Part shown: positions 43,463 to 54,883 of the stretch, piece by piece | How the letters are laid out: the number at the start of each line of letters is the position of its first letter | Numbering within the stretch: the first letter of the stretch is position 1 | Source of the DNA: Favolaschia claudopus | Taxonomy: Eukaryota; Basidiomycota; Agaricomycetes; Agaricales; Mycenaceae | Assembly (NCBI GenBank): GCA_037176885.1 | Contig: JAWWNJ010000014.1 | Location: 248,001-312,000, forward strand | Length of the DNA: 64,000 bases | Direction: 5' to 3' | Made by a program: the position numbers and the translations under genes | The notes under the pieces: generated by a model | Databases searched by the model: none | What the model was told of the DNA's origin: nothing | Seen by the model: only the letters and a program-made list of their open reading frames with translations

Positions 43463-45190
43463 TTGTTGGCACCTGTCAAATGGGACCTCGGATTTTGTGA
43501 CAATTTTGATGGCACGTGCAGATAGTCCCACGCCCAAATTCGGACGATTTTGCTATTGCCCCAGACCTACAGGCATTTTAGATCCATAGACCATTGCAGA
43601 GGCACTACTAAACCATGTACCACTAATTTCTATGGGCTCAGGACTCGAATATTGATAGGAAGTGTGAATTCAACGAATTTTGATACCTCGTTGAAAGCTC
43701 TGTCGTTTTTGCATGTCTACTGTCAGGGTAAGCGGCCACTACCTTTCCTAGGCTATTTAATTGTCTTAAGACTGCACATATGCGCACAGACTCACAAAAG
43801 GTGGCCAAACGAAGCCTTGCGTCCCGATCCGGACGTGAGAAATGTGACATGTCACATCAAAAACCGAGGTCCTGGTTGACAGGCGCCAACAAATACAGAC
43901 TAGAGACTAATGGCGCCTGCCAGTGCCATCAACCCAACTCGGATTCTGTGACACACGTGCCAGTTCACACGGTCGGATGAGGAAATGACACGTCGTTCGG
44001 AAAACTTGGCGGTCCAACTTGAGCCCAATACGGAGCTTGTTGGCTGCATAAAGGGCTTGGAACCCCACATTTACACTTGCCGGGGCTAATATCCACCATT
44101 GTGAAGCATCTGGGACTTTGGGCGGGGTCGTAACCAGTACGTATGCCGAAGATACTATAGGAATGGTCAGCCCATGCAGCTTTTGCATTCAGATTCACAA
44201 CTCTGTTGAACATCAGTCATTGGCTCAGTGCGCAGTGCTGGAACATACTTCTTCATGGATACTGAAGGCGTACAGATGCACGTGGAATAATTGGCGATCC
44301 ATTTATGCCTGTAAGCCAACCTGGATTGGGAAAGGAAAAAAAGTGAAGAACGTGGCTATCACGTGCGGGAACCTTTTGTTTTGTTTTATTTTCTTTCTGA
44401 ATCTTTATTCGGGGAGCTTGCTCCCCCCTGAGGAGTCCTGGTTCAAATTGGGATGAGATCTCCCCCATTTGGAGTCCGGATAAGACGTCCCAAAATCCAA
44501 TTTTTTCCCGGCAGGCCTCATAGGTGATTGCCAGGGGTCAGTCAACGGTCAACCAGGCTCGAGTTGACCTGACCTTGACCCCGGGGTCAGGTCAATTTGT
44601 CAATGTTTGGCTCTCACCCATAAGCGGACATTGCATCACTTCTCATTGTGGATTGAGCTCGATTTTTTGCTGGCGGTGAACCTTCCCTCGGAAACAGGCT
44701 ACAGAACTGTATCTGAACCCTCCTTCCTCAAGCCATTACTAATTACATAATTAAATAATTGATAGGCCCAAAGGTCAAGAAGGTCAACCTCGCCTTGACC
44801 TGACCTCCGCAACACTGGCTGAGACAGCAACCCAACCCTCCCCGAGGCCATACAGCGCACGATTTTTTTTTGCGAGACCAGGGGTTTGGCCGTGGGAACC
44901 ATTACATAACATGCTTAAGTAAGGTGTTGGGATCCCACGCCCTCTCTCTTGGATCTTTACCATAGTAACCCATAAGGCCGACTCAATGCTGGAGGCCTCG
45001 AAAAGACTTTGCGGCCCATTTTGCATGGAGGAGGAGAAATTCAATCAACTGCGATCTGATGAGTACAAGAAATTACTAAGAGGATGCGGCCCGACCTTTT
45101 GAGGAAACCTATCCTTTGCCACCTGCATGGGGTCTTTGTACCACCCTCCAGCACTATCCAGAAGAGTCAGTTAGCGGCCAGTTTCCTAGT
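43463..45190. other. No gene; palindromes
   Basis: Frames of up to 112 codons look random. GGGGAGCTTGCTCCCC at about 44413-44428 is a perfect palindrome like those near 4217 and 62427. Around 44535-44600 and 44778-44808 repeated GTCAA/TTGAC words (GGGGTCAGTCAACGGTCAAC; CCTTGACCTGACCTCC) form an imperfect foldback of about 280 bases. Confidence 0.4.
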
Positions 45191-45193
45191 TCC

Positions 45194-45433
45194 TCAACTC
45201 AACGAGGCATAAATGACCATGATTTGTCCATCAACATCTTCAAGGGCGCCAACCCTCTCGACAATATCCTCCCAGCTTGTTTGGGAAGTCGCCGCGGAGG
45301 ACTCATACAGGGAAGGTAGAGCATCGAGATTCAATGCCTCAGTAACACCGGAGTCTTGTGGTCCAATGTCACCCAGATGGGTTTGAACCTCCTCCCAAGA
45401 TGAGCCAGGCTCGTCTTCGGTATCGGAGGACAA
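45194..45433 (-). CDS. Small acidic open frame, doubtful
   Basis: A 79-codon minus-strand frame starts MSSDTEDEPGSSWEEVQTHL and contains SQTSWEDIVERVGALED. Its composition (two Trp-Glu helical segments, low bias toward repeats) looks like genuine protein rather than noise, but there is no domain, no clear splice context and no homologous copy in the window. It may be an exon of a decayed gene. Confidence 0.3.
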   Translation of the reverse strand: MSSDTEDEPGSSWEEVQTHLGDIGPQDSGVTEALNLDALPSLYESSAATSQTSWEDIVERVGALEDVDGQIMVIYASLS

Positions 45434-45611
45434 GAATATATGGCCTTGTGGGTGCTCCTCGACGAAATTGCCAAGAAGAGAACGATGCTGTCTGCAACGA
45501 ATCAGTTGGGCTTACTTCTCTATCCGTGCAAAATAATCCAACTCCGAGTTTTCTCCCGACACCCGATCACAATACAGTCCGTCAGGACACATCCACAGCA
45601 AAAAATACCTA

Positions 45612-45967
45612 CAGTTGCGGCAAAATCAATTTACTTACTAAATAAGGAAATTCTCGTCAATTCGCTCCTTTTGCTCGTTTTTTTCGAGCGGTAAGTTGAT
45701 AAGAATACTAAGAACTGCTAGTCTGTATTCCTGATGTAAAAAAACTGGCGTCTTTGTATTGGTTTCGCCGGGATAACCAGCAACTTTGTCTCATAAAGTG
45801 CAGCCAAAAACAGTGAGAAACATGACGAATCCGGTTGTTTTTTGGGCGTAGACCGGCTCAAATCCGGGAGTACAGGCGCTTGGTGCTATTTCAACGTGCT
45901 TGTGGTGGTTTTGTTGTGTGGTAGAGCGGATTTGATGAAAATTTCCTTATTTGGTAAGTAAATTGAT
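45612..45967. mobile_element. MITE, family CAGTTGCGGC, copy 2 (right end damaged)
   Basis: The left end and body match 20140-20505 in reverse orientation. The right end stops at TAAGTAAATTGAT and continues with unrelated ACAGCACCACACC, so the last 16 or so bases of the arm are lost. TA precedes the left end. Confidence 0.85.
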
Positions 45968-46466
45968 ACAGCACCACACCAGGAAAAGACGGGGGGTAAT
46001 GACATGAAAGCAAAAAAGCCAGTGTTGTGCCTAAGCCCTAAGCCCTACAGTGCCATCCATCACTTCTCGACGACCCGATTAGGTGTGGGAAAGTTCCAAA
46101 CTTGTAAATGATTCACGGGCCGGAAAAAAACTTGATTTGCCTCGAAAACTGCGGCAAACGACTCAGTTTGGTTGTAACTACATATCCAACTTGTAAATGG
46201 CTAACATGTAGCATCAATTTTCAGTTTTCGGACCCAAAAAAAAATGACCGATTGCACAGCCACATGCAGATAACCGATAACCGGCGCCCAGAGCCTCGGA
46301 CCAAGGAAAGGTGACGAGACTTTGTGTTTTAGCGTGATGTAGAACATTCCTCAGGTCGCTGGGAGTCAAACCAGGGTCAAAAATCAGCGGAGAAGTGGAG
46401 GAAAAATGAGAAAAAGTTCGAAAAAAATGACCGAATTGACGTAACCGTGGGAAAAATATCAAACTC

Positions 46467-46768
46467 AACGCCAATCGCATTCTTTTCATTGGTTTCCTTC
46501 CAAAAAACAACTCGATCACGAAAAACAATGGCTCAATCTCTCACGGAAGGCGTGCCGAAAAGGTGGCGGCTGGCACTGTAGAATGTAGGAAATCTTGGTT
46601 CAACAGCCGAAAAAAATGACCGATTGCGTAAGAAAATGAGGTCTTAACGTGAAATTTGAATCGCATTCTTTTCATCGGTTTCCTTCCAAAAAAATTGGTT
46701 TTGAACTCTAATTCTCAGCCGATCACTCACGGCACGTGTGCCGAAAAGGTGGCGGTTGGCACTGTAGT
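46467..46768. repeat. Pair of about 110-base direct repeats
   Basis: The text CGCATTCTTTTCATTGGTTT ... CACGGAAGGCGTGCCGAAAAGGTGGCGG ... CACTGTAG at 46472-46581 recurs at 46664-46769 with changes. Both follow AAAAAATGACCGATTG-like text, which also occurs near 46235 and 46425, so the unit may be older and longer. Confidence 0.6.
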
Positions 46769-46985
46769 CTCGGATACCCAGACGTCTCCGCACAATCCGT
46801 GCAGTCGAATACAGAGGCCGGAGGTATTTCCTTATATAGTGAATACAAGACATTTTTGACAGTTGACTGATGGTTGGCTTGTGGGAAAATTAAAAGGCTT
46901 GGAGACGTCTGGGCCGATCGATGTGGTGTCACCTACCATCACTCGACGCGTCGAAATGCTTTGCCCGCGAAAGTGGCTTGTGCAC
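46766..46985 (+). repeat. Foldback repeat, copy B
   Basis: The same arrangement as 4786-4935: ACCCAGACGTCTCC and GGAGACGTCTGGG around TTCCTTATATAGTGAATACAAG, then GGCCGATCGATGTGGTGTC. It follows the second unit of the preceding direct repeat without a gap. Confidence 0.7.
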
Positions 46986-47066
46986 TACATACTACACAAC
47001 GACTGCAAAAGTCCTTCATAGGATGTATTCTCGGCAACTCTGGACACCAATCTACAGTGAACTGGG

Positions 47067-47281
47067 TGATAGAATACAGTAAGTATAAACTACCAGGAGA
47101 ATCAGTAAGCTGTAAGGACAGTAGATACGAGTGCACATACCTCAGTCGTGGAGGAAACGACTGAGGAATGTGACGGTGACACAAAGCTACATAAGGAATG
47201 TGTGACGCGTAACGGAACGGATTGCGAGTTCGAGAATGTAAGGTATGTACGGTAAATGGAAGAGAAATAAATACTTCAACA
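47067..47281 (-). mobile_element. Solo copia LTR with 5-base duplication CTGGG
   Basis: The 215 bases are the reverse complement of the LTR at 594-798 with about 10 extra bases. CTGGG lies on both sides (47062-47066, 47282-47286). No internal copia sequence adjoins it, so this is a solo LTR left by LTR-LTR recombination. Confidence 0.95.
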
Positions 47282-47365
47282 CTGGGGCTTAATACGGCTT
47301 GATTGTCTGACATCTTGATAAGAACACCGCGAGTAATCTACAAGCAATCTCTTGAGCCGACAACC

Positions 47366-47647
47366 ATGTCCTCTGCCTCCATTGTCGATGATTTTGAGTT
47401 AAGGTCTCCCGTGGCTGGCCTTGAGGATCCCGAAGATCCAGAAATTGACTCTGAAGATGAATATTACAACGTCTCACAGGAGATACTACATGATGAAATC
47501 AATCCATCGCGGCCACCGTCGCCAGCATCTTCCCTACACGATGAATTCAAGCAGATGCTATCTCGGGTGACGTCATCTAGCCACACGTCACCAACCCAAG
47601 CCACAGCCGGCCATAGAGAGCCAGAGCAGGCTAAAGCTTCTGTTTAA
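47366..47647 (+). CDS. Small acidic protein, uncharacterised
   Basis: A 93-residue frame starts at ATG 47366 in a good context (CAACCATGT) and ends TAA at 47645-47647. It contains EDPEDPEIDSEDEYYNVSQE and SRPPSPASSLHDEFKQ, an acidic, probably disordered protein. A stretch of about 80 bases lies between the solo LTR and the start, so the LTR could act as its promoter only if transcribed from the opposite side. No domain is recognised. It may be the first exon of a longer gene, but no convincing downstream exon was found. Confidence 0.45.
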   Translation: MSSASIVDDFELRSPVAGLEDPEDPEIDSEDEYYNVSQEILHDEINPSRPPSPASSLHDEFKQMLSRVTSSSHTSPTQATAGHREPEQAKASV

Positions 47648-48786
47648 ATAGTAAGTGGGAGTTCATTCTTCCTATTCAATGCAGATGCTCTGCTACATGT
47701 GAGCTTTTGCGACGCAAATCTGGGTAAAACCAGGAACCATGAGAGAAATGACTTTACGTATGTACGGCATTTCGGCGTTTAAATGGCGTCATTATCGTAT
47801 TGCGGCTTCAGTGTTTGCGGCAAAACTGCTTGAATTCAACTCAGCTCAAAGAAGGCTACATTGCAAGAACACGGAATGGACGTTCAGTACTGGATTTAGT
47901 GTTATTATGATCTAACCAATTCTTATCTCTTTGAGGGTTCCATTCAAGGTTAAATTTTGTATTTAACTCGTTTGAATCATTTATAAAAACCGTTCTTCAC
48001 TGACCGGGTCTCAGCAGAGTCTGAGATGTACAACTCACAGCAAGCATCGGGAAGTCGTGGGCAGACGACAAGAGGTAGATGATCTTTCTTATCAACACCG
48101 TGATCTCAACGAAGTATATAGGTCAACTTGTCCCAAGTCGCGGCGCCCGTCCACCAACGCGGGCAAAATACACTCGAGTTGCGAGGCATCGAAAGAATGT
48201 ATCCATCAGGTTCAGTTCATCCAAGGTACCTTTCATTTTTTTCAGCCAAGTAAGCTTGAACTCATCGAACACTCATTACAGTTACGGTTCACAACCTTCG
48301 ACCACTGATCCATCCATTGCCGATTCTCCGGCTTCGTCTGAGTCGGCAGCGGATTCCGAGAGCTCCAATGAGTCTGCCACAGTCGGTGCACACCCTCTGC
48401 CGTACATTCGATGCATTCGCCCTTTCCAGCCGAAGCCCTGGAGAGAGCAAGTTAACCCCGCGGCTAGGCGGATAACTGAAGCTAGGTATTGAAACTGGCT
48501 TTGAACTGCATGACGGAATTTACAGGCCGGAAATTACCTCAATCACATAATTTTCAAAGGCCAAATTTACTCAGTGCCTACTAGGCAGCTATCTGAGTAA
48601 CAACATAGGGTCTTGAAAACACTGTTCCAAAAGGCAACAGACTGGGAACAAGAGCTTTCTTCCAAAAAAGGCAATCTGTAAATTCCCAAAGACTCGTACG
48701 ATGGAATCAGGATTCTATTTCCCTCAAGCTTGCGATCGGGTACGTAGCATTCCAGTGAACATTTCTATCTTTGGGCTGAGAACATA
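47648..48786. other. No certain gene
   Basis: A Ser-rich plus-strand frame ends at 48492 (PSIADSPASSESAADSESSN, then CIRPFQPKPWREQVNPAARR). It might join an upstream exon around 48079-48221 by a GTACCT...TTACAG intron, but the phases do not match. It could be the end of a small decayed gene. Confidence 0.3.
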
Positions 48787-49172
48787 CAGCACCATTCGGC
48801 CTCAAATGGCATGCATTAATATTACCGAAAAAAGGAAATTACCATCAATCCCTCTCTTCAGAGGGCATAACTGCCCATATCATGAGCCTGTCGTAGGTTT
48901 TTGACATTGAAGGATCAGCTCTAGGTATCTCCCAATTGCCCGGTGAAGAGGTATTTTTCTTCGCAATTGGCTGATTTTGATTACACTCACCAAGCCATTT
49001 CTGGCTCAAATCTGGAGCAAACAACATGCTTCAAGTACGCCACTGGCCACCTTTCATCCCGCACAATGATATTTAGTATCAAAACTTCTTCTCCGGGCAC
49101 ATTGGGGGCAAAAGGCATGCAGATCGATGGCAAATTCCTTTTTTGGTAATGCATTTAAATTCGCCGCAATTG
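48787..49172. mobile_element. MITE, family CAGTTGCGGC subfamily 2, degenerate copy
   Basis: The right end TTTGGTAATGCATTTAAATTCGCCGCAATTG closely matches the 26299-26666 element and is followed by TA. At the left, CAG preceded by TA is followed after a small unrelated insert by ATGCATTAATATTACCGAAA and AAAGGAAATTACCATC. The copy is diverged and therefore older. Confidence 0.7.
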
Positions 49173-49394
49173 TATCAACGAGACGAAAAAGCAGGCAGAA
49201 AAGCGCGTAGAGGCAGACGCGTAAGGTCACACCAGTCACAAATCTCAAAAATCCACTGCGTGTGCCTGTGGTAAATAACACGATGTCACAGTGCTCTGCT
49301 TATCCGGTTACCGAGTGGCCGACGCATCTTAAAACACCGTAAACTCAAACGGCGCCCTGCCGACGTTGCCGAGTAAGCCCACAACTTCCCCCCA

Positions 49395-51737
49395 ATGAGG
49401 CGCAAGCGCAAATCAGTAAGACTTGTCCTCATTTATTCATCAGACTGTTGACACTAGTAGTCTGCGTGTTCCTCGCAGGTTAAATTCAAAGAATTGCCCA
49501 AGGGCAATACCGAATACGCCCGTGGCCTATTTGGCGACGCCTCCACCTTCAAGTCAATTCCTACCGAACTCCTTTCCCTGATTTTTGAGTTCGCTGCTGG
49601 CGGGAGTCCGCTTCTTCTCCCGTGCTTCAGAGAGCCTCGCGCACCCCGCGTGGCTATACCGGCGCTTCTTAGTCAGGTGTGTCGCCGATGGCGATATATC
49701 GCGATCCAGACACTTTGGCACCGTCTTTCATTTGGATTTGGCTACAGCGGCCGCTATCTTCATTTGCCAGTACCATACAGAGACAAGCTGGAGCATTGCC
49801 TTAATCTGATATCACCATATCGTCTTTTGGATATAGAGTTGCATGCCTGCGAACGCTTGCCTCAAGGCGTTCTACAGAATATTGTGGTCGAAAATGCTCC
49901 GCGACTCCGGTTCTTGCATGTTGACCTAGACGAAGAAAGCACAGAAATTTTCATGCGTCTTCCACACCAAATGTTTCCCGTCTGTAAGGGCAACAGCTGC
50001 CAGGGCCTGAGGCCCGAGGTACTCAAGAGTCCAACAAGCACTGGGCAGAGGGAGAATCCTTAGTGGGCTAGCTACAACAAGAGGAAGAGTGTCTACTCAC
50101 CTGGGCAGAGGGAGAATCCTTAGAGAACAGAGTAAGGAGTCTCCATGCCCAGGCGTCACAGTAAAAGTGCGCGTGACGCGTGACTTCTCACGGTGCGTGG
50201 GAACTATGTAGTAGCACAGCATCTATGATGTGATATCAATGATCAGATGATCCAACAGTAGCAGGGAGCCAGGGATATGCCCAGAAGAGGGAGGATCACA
50301 ATACTGGTCCAGAGATCGTAGACCGACGAAGGCCCGAAGATACCCTGTGGTCCGGGGAGCGTGGGAAACCGGAGCCGGAGTCCGGAGGGCCGGAGCTCGG
50401 GGGTACCAGAGCTCTCGGAGGGCTAGAAGTCTGACCGGAAGACCAGTAGGGAACTGGGTTGCGCTGAGCACTAGCTGTAGGAGCGCAGGGTCGACAGGAG
50501 TCTGTCGAGGAGGGGAACGGGGGGTTGGAAGGAGGAAGGTGTGACAAAGGGGGAAGTCTGGAGGGAGTAGCGTTCCCAAGAAGGCTGGAGTGATGCAAGG
50601 AATAGCGGAGCGGGTCGGGGAAGCGGGGGGTTACCCTGACACCGTCCTCAAAGATCTCAGCATTCATTTCGTTGGCCAAAAGTTCACCCTCTTCCTCGAG
50701 GGCAGTGTCGACGATTTCACGCCAATTGCACAGCTGGCCCCGGGTCTTACGAGGTTTGGGTTTAGTGCCCAGGCACTCTTTCATCCCCTTTCCCTCGGCG
50801 TCAACCTTGGTCAATTGCAGTCGTTGAGTCTGGACATGCGGGTGCAGCAAAACCAATTCTTTGAAGATATCCTTCCTTTGCTTTCTGGAACTCTTCAGAG
50901 CCTTAAGTTAAAGCTCTTTGCAAAAGGTGAGGCTCATGATGATTCAAATCCATTACAGGTCTGACCCCGTGTCCAGGTCTGCAGTCGTCATCGGACCTTT
51001 CCCGGAAAGCATATAGCATCATAAATTTCAGATGCCTCAGCGAGTGTCGATTGACATTTCCCACATACATGGCCTTAACTCAATTTTTCCTTCAAGTCAA
51101 ACTCCCAGCCCTCAAAGATCTGTCTCTCACAGCTGCCTTTTGTTACACCCCAAACGAGGCCTATAGTTCGCTCTTCCATTACACCCTGCTCAGCGCATTT
51201 CGCGGTTTTGATATCCAGCTCAATTCATTGGAGCTATCAAGAATTTTAGAGTTGACCAATGGGTACTTGATGAGCTTGTTGGTTAACCACGGCACACGCC
51301 TGACATCTCTGAACATCACCGGGTGTACCGGCAACGGAACGAAGGAGCTATTTCAATCCGAAGACATCACACTTCTTCCCAAGCTGACAGCGTTTACTTC
51401 ATATGGATTAGAAGAAACCCTTTTCCGCCCCCTCGTGCAGTTCATCATGAGACGCACCGACCGTGCCTGGGATGGACCATCCCGTGTCAAGGAAGTCCGC
51501 CTATCAACCAGTAGTCACCTTCAATACAACAGAGCATACGCGCACTACGGAAATGAGCTTATTTTAGCAGCAAAGGCATGGCGGGAGGTGGGTGTTGATG
51601 TCTTTCTCTCCTGTGTCAATGGCTGCACGGCATGGGACTGGGTCTTCATGAGCGACAATTACCAGAAGAACTCAGATAAGACCTCGGATGGGGTGCAGGT
51701 ACCGCGGGGCCGAGAGCACAACTATGGAGTACTTTGA
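49395..51737 (+). pseudogene. F-box protein gene interrupted by a solo LTR
   Basis: A 7-codon first exon (49395-49415, MRRKRKS) joins by GTAAGA...CTCGCAG to exon 2 at 49479. Residues about 30-80 read FKSIPTELLSLIFEFAAGGS ... ALLSQVCRRWRYIAIQTLWH, an F-box-like domain that in the family docks to Skp1 in SCF ubiquitin ligases. Leucine-rich text follows. At 49982 the frame meets the LTR 49983-50641; after it, from 50647, the frame continues (LKDLSIHFVGQKFTLFLEGS). An intron, probably GTGAGG...TTACAG near 50936-50967 (only 32 bases, so uncertain), leads to the last exon ending at 51737 (SLNITGCTGNGTKELFQSED). Without the LTR and one 5-base repeat the gene is continuous. Target substrates are unknown. 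Confidence 0.78.
49983..50641. mobile_element. Solo LTR (659 bases) with 5-base duplication CCGTC
   Basis: It begins TGTAAGGGCAAC and ends TTACCCTGACA. CCGTC lies on each side (49978-49982, 50642-50646). TGT...ACA ends plus a 5-base duplication are LTR-retrotransposon signatures. The body has a repeated CTGGGCAGAGGGAGAATCCT (about 50038 and 50102). It is unrelated to the copia LTR. Confidence 0.88.
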
Positions 51738-51803
51738 GAATAGACCTCTATATAGATCTAGCACTCTAAATAAGTAGGGTGGCAGGAAATAGTTCGAAGG
51801 CCT

Positions 51804-51840
51804 GGAAAGAAAAGAAAAGAAAAGAAAAGAAAAGAAAGAG
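51804..51840. repeat. (GAAAA)n microsatellite
   Basis: About six units of AAAGA/GAAAA just after the F-box gene. Confidence 0.9.
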
Positions 51841-52074
51841 ATTTGCCCGAGTCGTTGCCAAGACTCGTATACACAGTCTCCGATTTTCTGTATAAGTAGT
51901 TAGGTTCTGTCGTAGATAGCTTTCCTTAGGTCAATCTAGGACTTACCCCAGTTCTTTGCTTGGTCCCTGTGTGCCGGAATTCGACGTCCCTTCGCTTCCG
52001 TCAAGGGGCTTTCGAATCTAGAAATTTTGAATGTACTCAAAATCTGAAACTAGGATTCAATCGGAGCAGGAATA

Positions 52075-52339
52075 CTGTACTAATCCGACCGGTTGTTCAC
52101 GTTATGCGTGACGCCGAGTCGTGAACTGAACAATTTTGAACAGGGTGACGGGTGACGGGGACTTTTTCGGTCCTAAAAGGGCCCCAAAATCGCAAAATTT
52201 CCCGGCCGGCACCCGCCGAGAGGTGCCGACCTTCCATATATGGCAATTTTGTCGTGATTGCCGTGATGTGAACTACTTGTCTGGTGAACGATTTGGGTGA
52301 CGGGTGACACCCAGTGAACGATTGGTCGAATTAGTACAG
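52075..52339. mobile_element. CTGTACTA-type MITE, complete copy (265 bases)
   Basis: CTGTACTAATCCGACCGG at the left and (reverse strand) CTGTACTAATTCGACCAATC at the right are inverted repeats flanked by TA (52073-52074, 52340-52341). The body (GTGAACTGAACAATTTT; GGTGACGGGTGACACCCAGT) is the family that surrounds the Penelope unit at 21.9-24.5 kb. Confidence 0.9.
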
Positions 52340-52341
52340 TA

Positions 52342-53122
52342 CACCTTCCCCAAGGTTAGGGGCATTGGGAACGTTGAGCTATGGTGCGCTTGGCCTAACC
52401 ACCACCAAATAGGTCCCATCATTGATGTCTCAAATCGACCGAAGGAAAAATTTAAATTTGAATTGTATTTTTTGCTGCACAATTGGAGCCAGGCAGAGTT
52501 GAGACATACCAGGAAGCCTCAATTGGTGTAGCAGCGAGGTCACAGAGGCCTCTGAGAGCATATAAAATGAGGGAGTCGATCAGTGGTAACCTAAATTAGG
52601 CATGTTCCGTAAGCTCGCATGACTGATTGATTGATTGCATCACTGATGTCTCAAATCGGGCCCGCGGAAAAAGTATTTATTGTGAGTTTTGAGCGGATGA
52701 AGAATCCCTCTTGAGGGATTGTACTACTATCTAATCGGAGTGTTTTGGCCAGAGGATCAGTCGTGGGAAGGTTTTGATCGGGTGGAATAAATTTCGTTCT
52801 TGTTTGGTGGTGTTTAGGCCGAGCGCACCATAGAAGGCAAAAGATTATTACTTGATTTGGGAATTCGGTATCGCACAGCCATCACCGATATGGCAATTTC
52901 CCACGGAGGGTCAGTCACGGGCGGATTGCTGAGTTTTATTTTCAGTGCCACAAGCCTCCGAACTATGGAAACCCGGAGCACCACACTGATGGTGATGTGA
53001 TCGCATCATACATTCTGTGATCTCCGCCCGCGGCATATCACTATGACTTATATGGACCCGGAACACCCCCCTCAACCAACTTCGGCGCAACTTTGTTGAG
53101 GGTGTTATGGGTTTAGTATGCT
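52342..53122. other. No gene; a repeated phrase
   Basis: ATTGATGTCTCAAATCG...GGAAAAA occurs at about 52420 and again, slightly changed, at about 52645, pointing to an old duplication. No coding region is recognised. Confidence 0.4.
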
Positions 53123-53130
53123 TACTTTTG
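53123..53130. repeat. Left 8-base target duplication TACTTTTG of the hAT array
   Basis: TACTTTTG here is repeated at 58155-58162, bracketing all three copies. Eight bases is the hAT duplication length. Confidence 0.88.
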
Positions 53131-54877
53131 GGCTCATTAATCATGTCCGTGGAGGATTATGTCCGAAAAAGGCATACTCGTGTGATCCGATGAGATCCGG
53201 GTCACATGAGTGGTGCTGTCAATCAAATTCTTGTCATCTTACCTCGTCGCGTCGCGCTTTACACAACCCGTCCCTACCGCACATGAACGGAGGAGCTAGA
53301 AGTAACCCTGGAAGAAGAAGGGGCTGGAGAAGAGAAGGTCTCAAAGAGACGGAGTCACCGAGCCAAAGGCGCGATGCGGAGGCGGGCGAGACGAAAAGAA
53401 TGAGGAGACACGTGACTGATGGGTGATCGCTTTAGCCAATCCTTTCGGTCTGTCCAGACCACCTATCTTACCTCGTCGCGCCGCGCTTTACACAACCCGT
53501 CCCTACCGCACATGAACGGAGGAGCTAGAAGTAACCCTGGAAGAAGAAGACCCCCCAGAAACATCGCTAATTCTCATCGGATTCCCTTACTGTAGACCGG
53601 TGACAACGATTTGTCTTCACACGAGAGATCGGTCACCGGTCTAGGATTCCCTTCCCCGGCCCCGCAATCCATCGCACCCCAAGTACCTGCTTTCGACCTG
53701 CGCACCTCCATCCCTTCGTGCCCGGAATGCGGCGGAGCAAGAATTTATTGTCTTAAACCTTCTGGAAAGCAATACTTCTGATTTAGAATCTTCATTTGGG
53801 TGTCCAGGGGAGAATTGAGATTGCTTGAGCAATGAGGAAGGCGCAAGTCCGAATATCGGTGTGTGTTTTTCACTGACGTCCAGACGGTTCTCCCTGACCT
53901 AATCTTCAGATGCTCTTATTATTTGGTGAGGGGGTGTGTTGGACGACGTCTCGTAGGACACCAAAGAACATTTATATATTGAAGTCGCGTCACGCCACGT
54001 GTATTGATTTATGTTTGCCGCACGGCCCGCACCTGTGCATTAGGCCAAATAGTTGTCTAGATTTTGAAATCAACAGAGCTCACATGTAGTTCAAACTACT
54101 ACCTCGGATTCATCACGTAGGATTGGGTTGAACGGTGAGCTCAAATAGCATGATTGAGACTAGCAAGACCTGTACGCGTTGAATTGAGAAATAAATTCTG
54201 TTGAGATCAAGTCGAAGTTCGAGGTTCAGGTCCGTAACAGTCTGGTTGTCAGAAAAAAATGGGGAACATGTGGAGGTCCTACTTGGTCTCATCCGGGATA
54301 GAATGTGCAGAACACTAAATTTATGTGATAATTTGAGACGGACGAGGAAGGGGACTCGTGCGCGAGAGATTCACGGAAGATGTGTAGAACTTTCAGATTT
54401 GCATGGTTTTGAGTGTTTAGCCCAAGTAGTCAAATAAGTTGTGCTTGATTAAGTGCTATAAGTACTGTCTCTAACACAAATAAGGCCTCAGAGTATTGTT
54501 GGGAAGCATCTGAAGGCAATTGTACGTGAATTAGAATGGGTCATCGGCTTTTTCGGACTGAGTGTGAGAACGGCCGAGGAAGCTTCCGAGAAGATCTTGA
54601 ATTTGATTGGCTGAGAGTATGTCCCAAGGAGGCAGCTGCTCCGAAAGGACATACCTCTTACCATATTTTGAATACCTCTGATCTGCCTAATCAGGGCATA
54701 AGAAATCAAGATTGCAATTGCTTTGGAGGGCGCTACAGTGATTTTGAAGCGCTGATTTCTTGGAAACAGAGTCTCAGGTACATAGTGAGTCTCTCCCTTT
54801 TCTCTCCCTTTCTCTTCTCTTTTCGCAACTTGAAAACTTGAATTCCGCCGGCTCTCCACAGACATAATTCATAAGCC
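53131..54877. mobile_element. hAT-like non-autonomous element, array copy 1 (1,747 bases)
   Basis: It starts GGCTCATTAATCATGTC and ends GACATAATTCATAAGCC, an imperfect inverted pair (13 of 17). The array starts after TACTTTTG (53123-53130). Inside are an 85-base direct repeat (from 53241 and 53470: ACCTCGTCGCG ... GGAAGAAGAAG) and a hairpin TAGACCGGTGAC ... GTCACCGGTCTA (about 53594-53642). Frames of up to 125 codons have no transposase motif. Confidence 0.85.
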
Positions 54878-54883
54878 CTTTTG

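Noticed and set aside
44118..44456. 112-codon frame ending near a GGGGAGC palindrome
   Set aside because: Mixed composition with no motif or splice context. The palindrome is better explained as part of a repeat.
46114..46530. Open frames with repeated AAAAAATGACCG text
   Set aside because: They arise from repeated low-complexity sequence and show no protein similarity.
53641..53832. 63-codon minus-strand frame in each array copy
   Set aside because: Short, no motif, and it begins inside the palindrome. Treated as chance.
54488..54865. 125-codon minus-strand frame repeated in each hAT array copy
   Set aside because: It overlaps an opposite-strand frame of similar length, has no domain and is repeated only because the array is. 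Not convincing as a gene.
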